A DNA stretch of 64,000 bases from assembly GCA_013399875.1 (NCBI GenBank), contig VXAZ01000373.1:62001-126000 (forward strand). Direction: 5' to 3'. Shown piece after piece: positions 49,758-61,000 of the stretch (positions are counted from its first letter, which is position 1; each line of letters starts with the position of its first letter). The position numbers and the translations under genes were made by a program. The notes below the pieces were generated by a model. It was not told the origin of the DNA. It did not search any database and worked only from the letters and a program-made list of their open reading frames with translations. The DNA comes from Gymnorhina tibicen. Its lineage: Eukaryota > Chordata > Aves > Passeriformes > Artamidae.

Positions 49758-51706
49758 GTAAGTAGGATTTCTGCCTTGCCTAAAACAAGCACGCTCCTTG
49801 GAGGATACGAATCTGCCAGTCAGGCTTTTGTACTTCATGTGTATTATGAGGGAGGTAATATATTGTTGAAAAGGCAGCACTTTCCAGAACAGGGTTTAAT
49901 CCCCAGATCTGCCAAGGACTGAGTGGTAGCCCTCAGTAGGGCAGAGAACCTGATTTTTCCCTCTCTACAGAGCTTAGCATTTGCGATCTGTTGCACATCC
50001 CGTCAAACCCTAACTCTGAAATGTATCTGGAACTACTGGGCTGTGTTGCTATCACCAGCCCAGTTGTGCAGCTCCTTGGACTGCCTGGCCAGTGCAGGAT
50101 GTGGTGCTTTTACACCCACTGCACCTGCAGGTGCTCCAGAATCCCAGCCTGCATCTCCAGGACCTCAGCGCTTAACGGGACGCAGGGGCTGCCTGTGCAG
50201 CTTCAGGGTTCAGTAGGTGTGAGGCTCATGGGCTGACTGACCACAGTTCACACACACTCAAAGCTGGTGTTTCGGGATGCTCTCTGAGAGAGGGTGATGA
50301 CGGAGACTGAGACCAGGTACTTTCTGAATTGGCTGTATTGGCCCATAAAACCACAAGAGAGGTGGTAATGCACATGTTAGTGGCAGGGCTTAGCTTTCTG
50401 CATCCTTGAGAAGAAAACTGGTGTCTCTTCTAAATTTTTCGAAAGCCCCTTCAGTAGCAGCACGTGTCCCAAGCCAGACTTCTGCCATAAGCTGTGGCCT
50501 CTCCTCAGCTGTGTAGCTTTCATGCTGCCACAGTGCTGCCTAGCAGGTCTTTGGGGTGGAAGCTGAGAAGCCCACAAATCCATCCTGAGCTGTGCAATGA
50601 CTGGTTAGAGATAGCTGCCCATCCCTGACTCTCCTCCAACTCTTTTCCATTCCTATTTTGGCTTTCCAGCTTTCCATCCCTCCTTCCTAGCATCTTCTCT
50701 CCAGCCCCCTTATCCATTTCCTGTCCTGGCATCTTCTCTGTGAGCCTGTACCTCCTGCTCTTTCCAGAGCTTTGCTTCCCCTTTGCCAATTGCTCAGTCT
50801 ACTCATCCTCTTGATCTGTCCTGACTCGTGGGCTGGTGGGACTCTACCATCCCACCAAACAGTTATGCACTGGAAGTTGCCTGGCTCACCTGTCCCACTG
50901 CCTTCCCATCTCCACCATGGCATTTATTTCCTCCAAAACAGTGTCTGTGTCTTTTAATGTGGAGGAACAGGCTGACCAGCAGGAGAGGATTGTGATGAAG
51001 TGTCATCCAGCCTGTCCTCCACTGAGAGTAAGGAGAGCTTCAGGTGTTTGTTCTCAGTGTACAGCTCAACTATTTACAGTCAGAGCCCAAAGCCCTGAGA
51101 GGGAGTGGTGGTTTCTGAAGAGACAGAAGTGAAGGCAGTGTTAACTCATACAAATCCCACTTGGTGGTTGAACAAATTCCTCATCAGAGCTTGAATGAAC
51201 AGAAACAAGAGTAACCTTGATGTTAGGTTGAAATCTAACTTCAGACACAGTCATTTGGTGACATATCTCAGCCTACCCGAGGGCTCCAGCACTTCAAATT
51301 AAGTCCTCAAAGTACTTTGCAATGCAGACAAGGCTTTTGGCATGTTCAATATGTATTTAAACACCTCGAGTGGCTGTGGGCATGTGTGTACTGTGGGCAT
51401 TGCTCACATCCTGCGGCTGGCTAAGGGACTGCAATTTTTGGTACATCATTTGTGTCACTGCTACAATCCCTTCTAAATGAAGGCGGTGAAGGTAAGGAGT
51501 GGGAGGCCCTTGGCAGCAGAGCTAGGCTAGGCTAGGCAAGATCTAGCTTAAAACAGGTTAGTGAGACTGCTGAAATTGTGTTCCCATTCTGGTAAGCAGA
51601 ACTGTTTTGTGCCATCTTGTTTTTAACTTAGAACCACTGTAAATAACTAAGATGAGGAGTGTGAAGTTTTGTCACGTGTCTGATTAACATTTTGTCTATT
51701 CTCAAG
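49758..51706 (+). other. IRF4: IRF4 intron 8
   Basis: A 1.95-kb intron with a pyrimidine-rich stretch near 50620-50780 and a short GGCTA pentamer repeat near 51522-51537. No gene is seen. Confidence 0.85.
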
Positions 51707-51850
51707 GTTGAACCCATGTTTGCCAGGCAGCTGTATTACTTTGCTCAGCAAAACAGTGGACATCTGCTGAGAGGCTATGATTTACCAGAACTCGTGACTA
51801 GTCCAGAGGATTATCACAGATCTATTCGCCATTCCTCTATTCAAGAGTAA
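51707..51850 (+). CDS. IRF4: IRF4 exon 9: C-terminal tail and stop
   Basis: The exon starts after TATTCTCAAG and encodes residues 400-446: VEPMFARQLYYFAQQNSGHL, then LRGYDLPELV, then SPEDYHRSIRHSSIQE and TAA at 51848-51850. The tail corresponds to the autoinhibitory region of mammalian IRF4, which masks DNA binding until a partner is bound. The last 14 residues match human except for no or few changes. Confidence 0.97.
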   Translation, partial: VEPMFARQLYYFAQQNSGHLLRGYDLPELVTSPEDYHRSIRHSSIQE

Positions 51851-52003
51851 GATCCTCAGAAAGAGTGGTTTTAAAGGCACTATAAAGATTGCGCAGAGTG
51901 GAAGAGCAGATCTGGGTCACGATTTGGAGATCCGCAGTCCCAGCTGGATGTGTTCAGGGGTTCAATGATAGGAAAGTGAACAACTAGGACAACTATATTG
52001 TAC

Positions 52004-52009
52004 AATAAA
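52004..52009 (+). terminator. IRF4: proximal poly(A) signal candidate of IRF4
   Basis: AATAAA about 155 bp after the stop, with only a weak GT-rich element downstream (gtgacgggtc). If used, it would remove the miR-125 site from the transcript. Confidence 0.35.
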
Positions 52010-52212
52010 AGTGACGGGTCTTCAACATTTGGATGCTACGTCTCACATAGGGTTCCACTGTTGCTGAGAATAACTCGAAACTGACAAAATGATTGCTGTG
52101 TTTACGTTTGCTTAATGTTCTCCTTGGCTTTCGAGGACTGATCCTTACCGAAGACTTAAATCCAGAGTTTACACTGTTACCTTTGCAGGGCTATTTATTT
52201 TGGATTACTGAT

Positions 52213-52220
52213 CTCAGGGA
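52213..52220 (+). promoter_or_regulatory. IRF4: miR-125 family 8-mer target site in IRF4 3' UTR
   Basis: CTCAGGGA is the exact 8-mer complement to the miR-125a/b seed (positions 2-8 plus A opposite position 1). IRF4 is an established miR-125b target in mammalian B cells. The site lies 363 bp after the stop codon. Function in birds is inferred. Confidence 0.55.
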
Positions 52221-52655
52221 AAAAAGTACATAAATTCACGGTGTTCCCAATTTGAAACTGTAGCTACTGTAGGTGGGTAGCAAATGTAGATAGTTTATTG
52301 AGAATAGCTGATACATGTAAGTGGTTATAAATTTAGATTCATAAGTGTGATGCCTATATTCTTGTATAGAATATTTCAGTGTATTTTTTGAAAACAATGC
52401 AATTCTTCAGAGACATATTTTTTTAATGCCTGACTGACATTTGTCCTGACGATGAATTTTTTTGCTGCCATTGTTGTTATTGGATTAGCCTCCACGATAG
52501 CAGTTTTAAAGTGATGCATTTATGGTACTGTGTTAAGAAAAGTGACCATTCAACTCACATTACCTGTGAATTTAGTGGATTAACCACTAAAATTCTAGAG
52601 TCCCAAAGAACAGGTTTATAAATAAATTGCATTTTTCTTATAATCGTAAGCTACT

Positions 52656-52704
52656 ATGCATGCATTATACATACATATATATATATATGTATATATGTAT
52701 GCAT
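52656..52704. repeat. AT-rich imperfect inverted repeat
   Basis: ATGCAT blocks flank alternating TATA/CATA sequence on the left and TGTATATATG on the right, so the RNA could fold into a long AU hairpin within the IRF4 3' UTR. It is also a likely length-variable microsatellite. Confidence 0.6.
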
Positions 52705-53523
52705 TTGAATGAAGTTGGCAGACCTTGCAAATAGCACAGAAATGGTCCAGCTACCCCTTTTTTGATGCATGAGCCAGGTTAAAATAACCACCACCTCTGA
52801 CTTATACAGAGCCAACTCTGCTGTTTGCTGCAGCTTTGTTCCAGTGGTACTGAAATGAATGTGAAGGGAGAGCTCAAGGAGGGCAGCATTTGGCCTCCTG
52901 TACTAAGACAGTCAAGGAAATACTTGTTTGAATGTTTGTAGAATTTGATGCAGTTTGCAGCTTTCAGTGATAAGGTGCCATTAAAAAGACCAAGAGAAGA
53001 GGTCTGGTGGGTGTGTGTGTCAATGAAATTTCCTTGCTGGCAGGCAGACCATGTGATCTTAGCAGCTTTCACTCCAGAACATGATCCCCCTGTGCTTAGC
53101 AGACATACTTCACTTGAATTCCTAAATGAGGAAGAAAAAAACCGTACTTGGTCTGGCAGCAGACTTGTGTTCTAGGGGCTTTGAATTTATACATCTTAAA
53201 GATGCATTCTCTTTTGGGATATATTATCCCCCTCCTTCTCCACAGTGCCAAGCAGAATGAACAGATAATTTCTACTTTGTTACTTGAAGGGTTTTTTTCC
53301 TGGCTTAAAGATTTTTGTAGGGGAGACCTCTTTCTTAGACATTAAAAGCAATGCTCTAGGTGACCTTCTGAGCTTCGCATGTGCTTTTGTCCTGCGCATA
53401 CATTTTACCGAAAGGAACTTCTGTGTTCAAACTTAACTGGTACAATACAAATATTTGATGTGTTTTTCACTTTTTTCTAGTGGTTGTTGCTTCATATGCT
53501 CATTGCTTCAGCTCACGTCTTGG

Positions 53524-53529
53524 AATAAA
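53524..53529 (+). terminator. IRF4: main poly(A) signal candidate of IRF4
   Basis: AATAAA is followed about 20 bp later by a GT-rich element (gtgcgtatgtgttgttttc), the classic vertebrate arrangement. It gives a 3' UTR of about 1.7 kb. Confidence 0.65.
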
Positions 53530-55205
53530 GTTCTATTTCCCTACCAACTCGGTGCGTATGTGTTGTTTTCAGTACTGGGACAAATCTAACACGTGTGGTT
53601 CTGCACTGTGAACCGGGGCAGTGCTGCTGGCTGTCTTTGGGGAACTCTGTTCTAAGCCAAAAGTGCAGAGAAAGGTCAAAAGGTAAGGATTTTTGTTTAC
53701 GGAAATGTCTGCAATATTAGCCACAGGTAGCAGAAAAAGGGAAAATAGGGAGGTTACCCTTCGGCTGTTGGTTTCCAGGTCCATGGACAGTGCAGCAGAG
53801 CCCTGCAGCTGGGGATCTGGTGCTGCCATGCTCTGCCCCTGCCCTTCCAGGGCCTCTGGGGCTGGGGACCAGGCTGGTACTCTCCTGCCCAGCCCAGCAT
53901 GTGGGGATCCTCTGCCTGCTACCTAGTTCCTGGTTGTTAGAGTTTCCAGTGCATTTTCAAGTGAGTAAAGCTAGGAAATGGTGAAAAGAAGGATAGTAAC
54001 GTGAACTAAAGTAGTGAAGTTGCAAATAGGAGGGAATTTACCAGGTAGCCCTCTTTGCTGGAAATCGGGGCCCTGAGAGGGGTTTTTGGGTGCAGGAGCT
54101 CACAGAGCAAGCAAGGTGTGAAATACAGTTACGAGATCTGTGAAGCGATGCTGATACGAGCGTCTGAAGATGCGGGGGGAGAGTATTTTCTCTTTTTGTG
54201 CAGACTCCTATTGACTATCGAGGTGCATTATCATTTTTGGCTTTGGAATGAGCTTCTAATTATTTTCCTCGAAGTAACATAATTTAGAGCCAGCAGCTGT
54301 GGAGAGGGAGGGAGAAGAGCACCATCTAATTTCTGGCCAAACACAACTTGCTGAGTTTGAATGCAGAGAGATGCAGGTGAAAGGCTTATTTTAACCGAGC
54401 AAAGATGCTGAGGTATTTCCCTTGGAGGGATAGTGCAGGGGGGCGAGTGGAAGGAAAATCAAGCTGTTATTTGTACCATAAATTGTTTTTCATGTGAGGA
54501 CTTAAAAGCTGCATTTACTTTTGTGATGATTTCTTACTGTTCAAAATAACTACGAATACCTAAAGTGGGGAAGAAACAAAAAGCAAACAAGAAAAAACCT
54601 GGAAACATTTTCTCCTTTTAGTATCTTTTTTACAGTCACTACGTGAAAGCATTTGAGGCACTTCCTACCTCTGCTGAATTCTGTTTATAGTTTCTGAGGT
54701 CTACTTCCTTCCTGTTATGATTTCGGTGGCGTTGAAAATGACATGTTTTACTCCTGTCAACACCGAAGGCATAGCTGTTTGGGTTTTTTTCTAACGTTTT
54801 TTGTGTCAGTATTGGTTTTTCTGATTTCAATACAGCCACAATTGCAACAGTTTCTTGAAAGGGTTTTGTAGCAGAGAAGCACCTATATTCCAAATTTGGT
54901 TCTGCTGAGTAGTTTTGCCTGCTGCTGTAAACTGTATTAGCCTTAGAGGCGTTGTAGGTTAACCAGAAACAAGGAGATATATTTTAAGCTGAAGTACAGT
55001 GCAACGGGGTTTGTGGAAAAAACACAGGATTCACGTGAAAACCCCTGTGGCCTTTTAGACGGGCATATGCATGGTGTTTACATCAGCCTTTGTCAGCAGC
55101 GTGGAGGTGGGGAAACACCACCCTCGGCAGAGGGCTTTCAGGAAAAAGTAAAGCATTTTCTCTTGCACGCTCTCAGATCACTGTCTGTGTATACTTGTAG
55201 AGAGG

Positions 55206-55256
55206 CGGGGGGGGNTCTTTCATCATCGTAGGTGGGGGGGGGGGGGGGGGGGGGGG
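55206..55256. repeat. poly(G) tracts beside an undetermined base
   Basis: Two G-runs, a shorter one ending at an undetermined base (55215) and a 23-base one (55234-55256), flank a short unique segment. The sequence can form G-quadruplexes, and the length is likely unreliable. Confidence 0.85.
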
Positions 55257-58200
55257 AAGGGGGAGGGAAGAGGGAAAGAGAAAGAGCACTCACCAAAAAG
55301 GCCAAGTAGATTGAAACAATTATATTTCCTTTCCCAGGCAGAACTCTGTGTCAAATTTAGATTAACTTGGATGGCAAGATATTAAAGATTGCCAGGGTGG
55401 TTTTTATCTGAACTCCGATCTGGCTGAGAGTTGCTGATTTTTGATTTAATGCTTGTGAGTTTGGTTGGCTCTGAAGAGATGTCAGCAGGTCCCTGTGACT
55501 CAGAAGGGCTGGAAGGTAGCTGGTGTGCAGCCATCCAAGCACTTAACTTCCAAGTGTGTAGTCAGGTGAGCACATCCTTGTTGCATCCCAGGGGAGTGGT
55601 CACATCCACTGTGACCCACAACCAGCTTCACTGCTGGGCTTCAGGAGCCAGCTGGCCCAATGCCTGCAGAATGCTCCATGCCCTGACCGTGCTGAAATGA
55701 CAATGAAGGAGGAGCTAACTTAGGTGTCTCAGAATAAGACTCTTGGAACTATAGATGTTAAAATAACTTAGGAATGCACTGACTGGATGAGTTGTCGTCC
55801 TTTCAGCAATTGGCAAGAGGAAAAGGCAATCACCTGTACTCAAGTGGAAACTGAAAAACAGGCCATATTCTTTGGTTCTGGGTTTGGACTTGTTTTTCTG
55901 CTTGGCCCTAGCAGAGACTGACTGGAAAGCTGATGTCTGAGTGGCTCTGCACAGGGTGATGTTCCACAAAACGGCAATTGTCAAGAATGCATAGAGCCCA
56001 GTCCAGGTTTTCATCTCTTAGACAGGAGTAGCTTCATGCCCTGGCAATGAAACACAGGACTTCATTTAGCAAATGCATTTTTATTGTTTCTGCACAGCAC
56101 GGCTGCCTCGTGTGTCTCTGCAGGCAGCTGGCAGCCTCCTGCCACTCCAGCTTACAGTGCTGCCAGCTGAGGCCAGACCTGGGCACTTCTCTTAGATCAG
56201 TCTTCCAGGCTTCAGCTATCATTTCCTGCTCCCTTCAAAAGACAGGTCATGAATTATGCAAAAATTCCATCTTTTAAGCTAAGAGAACAGACAGATTCAG
56301 GTGACTTTTCACAAACCACAGCTAATGCGTGTCCTCCATATTCCTAGGAAGCATTTTCGTCTTTGACCCTTGGGCTTTGTCTGGTTTGGTTTTGAGACCA
56401 GCTTCTGAATTCTTGCTCTAGGAATGTCTGAAATCCAAAAACTTATGGACTCTGGTTGTCCCGTCTGCTCACTCCAGCCTTTAATCCCTTTCCTGGCCAG
56501 GCACAAATGATGTCCGTGTAGTATTAGTGAAACCACCTCTCAGAGGAAATTCTGTGAATGTCCATGTGAACCTGGTGAGGTTAGAGCAGACACTTGCATC
56601 TTACCTGAAATGTGCTTTCCAAGGTCTCTCAGATACGTCAGTGCAAGCGCAGCGTGTACATCACCATGTGCATGAAGCACATTTCATCCCATCCTCACCA
56701 TATTGTTCCTCTTGCTCCTTCTCACTTCCTTCGTGAAGAGCAGACATTTAAATCTGATCATGCAGATAGAGGAAAGCCCTGATTTCCTCAGGTCTGCAAG
56801 ATGCAGATTCTCTCTCTGACCTGGGAATGGCCAGTGCAGCACAGGCAGTGGTCAGATGCTTTCAGGTTCAAGCACTTCTGTTGTTTTTCTCCAAAACGCA
56901 TTAGCCTGTCATTGCCCATGGATAAATCCTACTCATATATCAGGGACTGTCTGTCTCATACAGTCTTATGCCTTCTCATCCTGGTCTAATATGCCTTGGC
57001 AAATGGTCTTCAAGAAATTTCCATTTTTCGTGGTAGTTGCAGCCATCTAGTAATGTGCATTCCTAGGTACCTTGTGGGTCTAGCTGACCCTTTTGGCTCT
57101 CTCTTGAGTCCCCTATCAGTTTTCCTCTGCACTGACAGTGCCTCTTTATTTGTGTGTGCCAACCATGCCGGGGCACAACCTTTACAGTTTACTCTCTAGA
57201 CAACACCACAATTCCTATAATTGCGAGTAGGATGTTCTTATGTCTTCCCACTTGTGATTCTGTGTCTCAGAACTGCTCAGCAGAATCTAATCATGGCAAT
57301 CATCTATGCTAGGCTTTCCCATAGGAAGCTGGTGTGCAGCTTCTCTCCACCTGAGGCACCACATTCAAATTACATTTTCTCAAGAAGATGATTGAATCAA
57401 TGGTTTCTCACGCTCCTGTCAGAGCCATTCATAACTGTCTCATAAAAGCAAAGGCTGAGCATTTCTAGTTTCTAGCACAGAGCATATAGCCTCCAATAAA
57501 ATCGCTTTTAGAGCTAGATGTCCTACTTTTTTCCTTTCATACTTCTGGGTTTCATGATTTTATGTCCTCGGAAACCAAAGTTATGGGTCAGGCCCTGTTA
57601 GATCTGTAATAGCTCATTTTCATTTCCTTTTTTCACACATGATCAAGAGGTTTAGCCCTCTTCATGACTGTCCCCTCCCACAGAAAAAAAACCCATGCAA
57701 GGAGTAGTGAGAGAGAAAGACTTCAAAAACAGGGTGAGTGACCTCATCACGTATCTACTGTGGAGACGTCAGTCTCCAAGAAATAGGAAAGGTCAGAGCT
57801 GTTTAGAGCAAGGGGGTTTTCACAACTCAGCTGAAAAACCCAGACTGGGTCTGAAGTCCTCACCCTTTATCTCATCTTTTCCCAAACTCTTTGGTGACCC
57901 TCCATCCAAAGAATTGCCTGCTCTGTGGTTTTTAACATAGATTAACATCCTATGTTCCATTGCTTAACATGGACTTTCCAAAGGAAAGTGGTGAAATAAA
58001 TGACAGATGTTTGCATGGGATATTGCAAATCGTTTTTGCCCTTTTAAACCAATCACAGTGTTTTCTTCCAGAGCTTCTTCCACCCCCAGTATAACTAAAT
58101 CCTCGAGGTTTTAATTGCACCATCTTAAAAACTTTATTATTTGAACTAATTAGGCGGTTTGGTTGCTGAGCTTTGTGCAGCTGTCTGGGTGGGACAGAGG

Positions 58201-58539
58201 CGGACGAGCCCTCTCGGTGGTGGTGGTGGCAGGAAGCTGGAGGAGCTGGGAGCTGTCTGCGTCCCTGGTGCCGCGGGCCAGGGAGGGGGTTTGCCTGGTG
58301 TCACTGCGTGTGGCTGCAGGTCACCCGTACCAGCAGACAGCGCCAGCCTGAAGGATGACTCTGAAGTCTCACTTTCCTTTAAAACCATCACTCTACAAAT
58401 AAAATGGCTTACCTACAGTCCCCACACAGTTACAGGCGCTGTTTAAATATAGCAAGCATCGATGTCTATCTGTAAATTACAAGGAAATGAATAAATCGAG
58501 GCGACATAAACCGCAAAAAGGAAGTTTGAGATCAGCCTG

Positions 58540-58790
58540 GAGCTGTGATAGGCTGGCGTCTGCCGAGGGACCCGGCCGAACCCGCACCATCCACTGCAGC
58601 GGCGACACCGCCGCCGGCCCCGGCCGGCCTGTCCTGGCTGCCCGGCACGCACATCCACGGGCTGCCGCTCTCCGGGGAGCTGGCCCGCCTGGCTTCGTCC
58701 GGACCTGGGTCCTGGGGGCACCCCCGCTAAAGCCAAAGGCACCCCGGGCACTTGGGGTCCCTGCCGCAGGCAGGGGACGGTGCGGCGTTT
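58540..58790. promoter_or_regulatory. small isolated CpG-rich patch
   Basis: A stretch dense in CpG and in GGCC/CCGG words lies 5 kb downstream of the IRF4 end and is flanked by AT-rich DNA. It may be an orphan CpG island (enhancer or non-coding RNA promoter). No TATA box or convincing splice donor was seen. Long open frames here reflect base composition. Confidence 0.45.
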
Positions 58791-59053
58791 TCTGGAAATG
58801 AATGAGTTCATTTCTGGGAGGCAGTGGTGGGGGCTGCTCCAGCACGCAGGGGAGCGCAGGGAGGATGAATGCAGGAAGTTGAAGCATGACTTCTGTGCTG
58901 CTTACCATCCTGCAGCCTGCTTGCTGCAGATATCTGGCAAAGTTTTTTGGCCTGGCTTCGTTTTTTTGATTATGAAGGTTGATTACTTTTTTTGTTTGCA
59001 AAATTTGTGTCAAAGCTGGAATCATTAAGTGAAACATGCAGGTATTGCATACG

Positions 59054-59055
<2 letters not shown>

Positions 59056-59096
<41 letters not shown>
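59056..59096. repeat. (GT)n microsatellite
   Basis: An uninterrupted GT dinucleotide run of 41 bases lies in intergenic DNA. It is probably polymorphic in length. Confidence 0.95.
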
Positions 59097-59097
<1 letters not shown>

Positions 59098-60119
59098 ATG
59101 TGCAGCTAGCCACCCTCGCCCCTCTCTAGTAATCGTTTACACAACTGGCAGGGTTTATTCTCATGTGAGTGAAATGCTAATGACACCCTAAAAATTTTAT
59201 GAAAATATTGGGCTGGGGAGAGGAAGAAAGATCAAGTGTAAATCAGCATCTGCTGCAGGCTCTCAACGCATATTAGGCATTTAATTTTTTCAGCTTCCAC
59301 CAGGGGAGGAGTGTCCATTGATGCCTCGTGCCTTATTAACCCCCAGAGACTGCACTGCAGGACATGGCCCACTAATTCTGCTGCTCCAGAACTCCATTTT
59401 ACCTGCAAGGTCTTATGGAAAACAAACCACATACCCCAAGGCCCCAATAAACCCATTTCTCCTCCTTCCACATGCTAGGTGTTCCCAGGATGAAGGTTGT
59501 AGCTCCTGGCACCAACAACCCTTTCCCCTGGCCACCAGCATGAGAGGCAGGTTGGCTGTGGGCAGGGAAAGGTGAATGCTCATGTGCACCCTCTTCTTCC
59601 AGCCCCTCTGGCACACCCCTGTGGATGGGATAGTACTGAAATTAGTCTAGCAGGATGCAAGGATTATCAGCATTGCTCTCTACCATTCCAACCAAACTGT
59701 GTCTTCCCCAGGAAAAGCTCTGCGTCTTTGGATGGGTGAGGCAGAGGACAGTGGCTGCAGGCATGAAGCAACTGAATGCAAGGAGCAAAGTGTGGAGGAG
59801 GACAGCGGGTTAAGGACAGTTCAGTTGCAGGTATGGCTGGGGTTCATTAGGGCCACTGAGTGTGTTCTGCCTTTCACAAGGGTCTGACCTGAAGTAGAGA
59901 AGTGGGTTTTGGCCAGGAGGAGAAGTCAGCTTGTTCTCAGAAATAAGGCAGCACGTGCAGACATGAGGAGCAGGAAAGGCATAAAAAATGTAAAAATAAA
60001 AGTCAGTGCATAAAGACAGGTCTCCCCCTCCAAAAAAAAAAAAAAAGAAAAGAGAGAAGCTAAAGTTGGCTGGAAAAAGACATGGACAGGTATGAGCTGC
60101 TGCTTGTGGCCGCACAGGG

Positions 60120-61000
60120 TCAGTTATGTGGGGAGAGGGGAATGCGAGCTGTTAGGAGGGCAGGTCTGGAAGAGCTCTGTGAGGGTTGAGAGAGGGATAC
60201 CATAAGGGAGTGGGCCAGGAGCAAGCCTGGAGACAATCCTAGGGGAGGACAGAGGAGGGAAAAGGGAGTGAAAGGGCCCCCCAAGGGGCAGCAGTGGGGC
60301 CTTGGCTGTGAGGGAAGGTGACAGTGGGGCTGCTAAAGTGTGGGTGTAAGTGGAAGGCAAGGGGGAGTTTGAGGAATACAGGGTAGCAAGACATGGTTGG
60401 AATAGGGGACGGAGTTTGAGGAAGAGCTTGGAGGGAGAAAAGGAGCGGAAGGCAGCACAGCAAGAGGGATGCTGCAGCCACTGGTGCTCTGTCAAGCAGG
60501 ATGAAGGGAGGCCAGGAAGGAAGAAGAAGATGGAGGATGATGGTGGTCAGAAGTAAGGAGCTGGTTGTGTTTAGGGGAGTAAATGTTAGGTGTATGGCTG
60601 AGTCTAGAAGAGCTGGAGGAGAGGGTTATTGGAAGGCCTTGCCTTCCAATTCTCCAGCACTTGGAGAATGGGGTAAAAGCAGCTCATGAGCTGGGATAGA
60701 GAGAGCCAGAGTGAACTCGGTGCTACAGAGAGATGAAATTAGGAGACTCAGAGCTGTTGGAGAGGTCCTGAAGGATCTTTGTGCAGAGGGACAAGGGGAT
60801 GCTTAAAAAAGCAGCAAAGCCACAGCCAGTGACACAGCCAAGGTCACAGCAAGGCCAGGTGGAGAGACAAGAAGATGATGCTGAGGGAGACACAAAGTTG
60901 GCCATAGAGAAGGAACTGAGAGCCCAGAGATCAGATAAGGAGCAGAGCATAGCCTGAAGAACGTTTTTAAGAGGAGTGAAAGTTAGCAAGTGGTCCTGAT
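60120..61000. repeat. purine-rich low-complexity region
   Basis: About 0.9 kb in which the + strand is dominated by G and A (AGGGAGG, GGAAGG and GAGGA words recur) without a clear tandem unit. It may be an old degenerate repeat or simple strand-asymmetric DNA. Confidence 0.5.

Larger units (their letters stand above)
37987..53545 (+). other. IRF4: IRF4 gene (complete)
   Basis: Interferon regulatory factor 4 is a nuclear transcription factor of lymphoid and some myeloid cells. It drives plasma-cell, germinal-centre and effector T-cell programmes, binding DNA with PU.1/SPIB at EICE or with BATF-JUN at AICE sites. One non-coding and eight coding exons are identified. The coding exons total 1341 nt and encode 446 residues with consistent phases and no stop or frameshift (human: 451). 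Introns are short, the longest being intron 7 at 3.9 kb. The coding structure is certain; the transcript ends are inferred from a TATA box and a poly(A) signal. Confidence 0.95.
51851..53545 (+). other. IRF4: probable IRF4 3' UTR
   Basis: AT-rich non-coding sequence after the stop. It contains AATAAA at 52004, 52621 and 53524; a miR-125 8-mer site (52213-52220); a miR-30 seed match TGTTTAC (52098-52104); and an AT-rich inverted repeat (52656-52704). The 53524 signal has the best downstream GU-rich element, so I place the main end at about 53545. Longer forms are possible, as the human transcript has a longer 3' UTR. Confidence 0.65.

Noticed and set aside
58477..59037. 186-codon minus-strand open frame over the CpG-rich patch
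   Set aside because: It has no homology, no splice pattern and extreme composition, so it is explained by GC content.
60124..60495. 123-codon minus-strand open frame
   Set aside because: It is the Ser/Pro/Leu-rich reading of a purine-rich low-complexity region.
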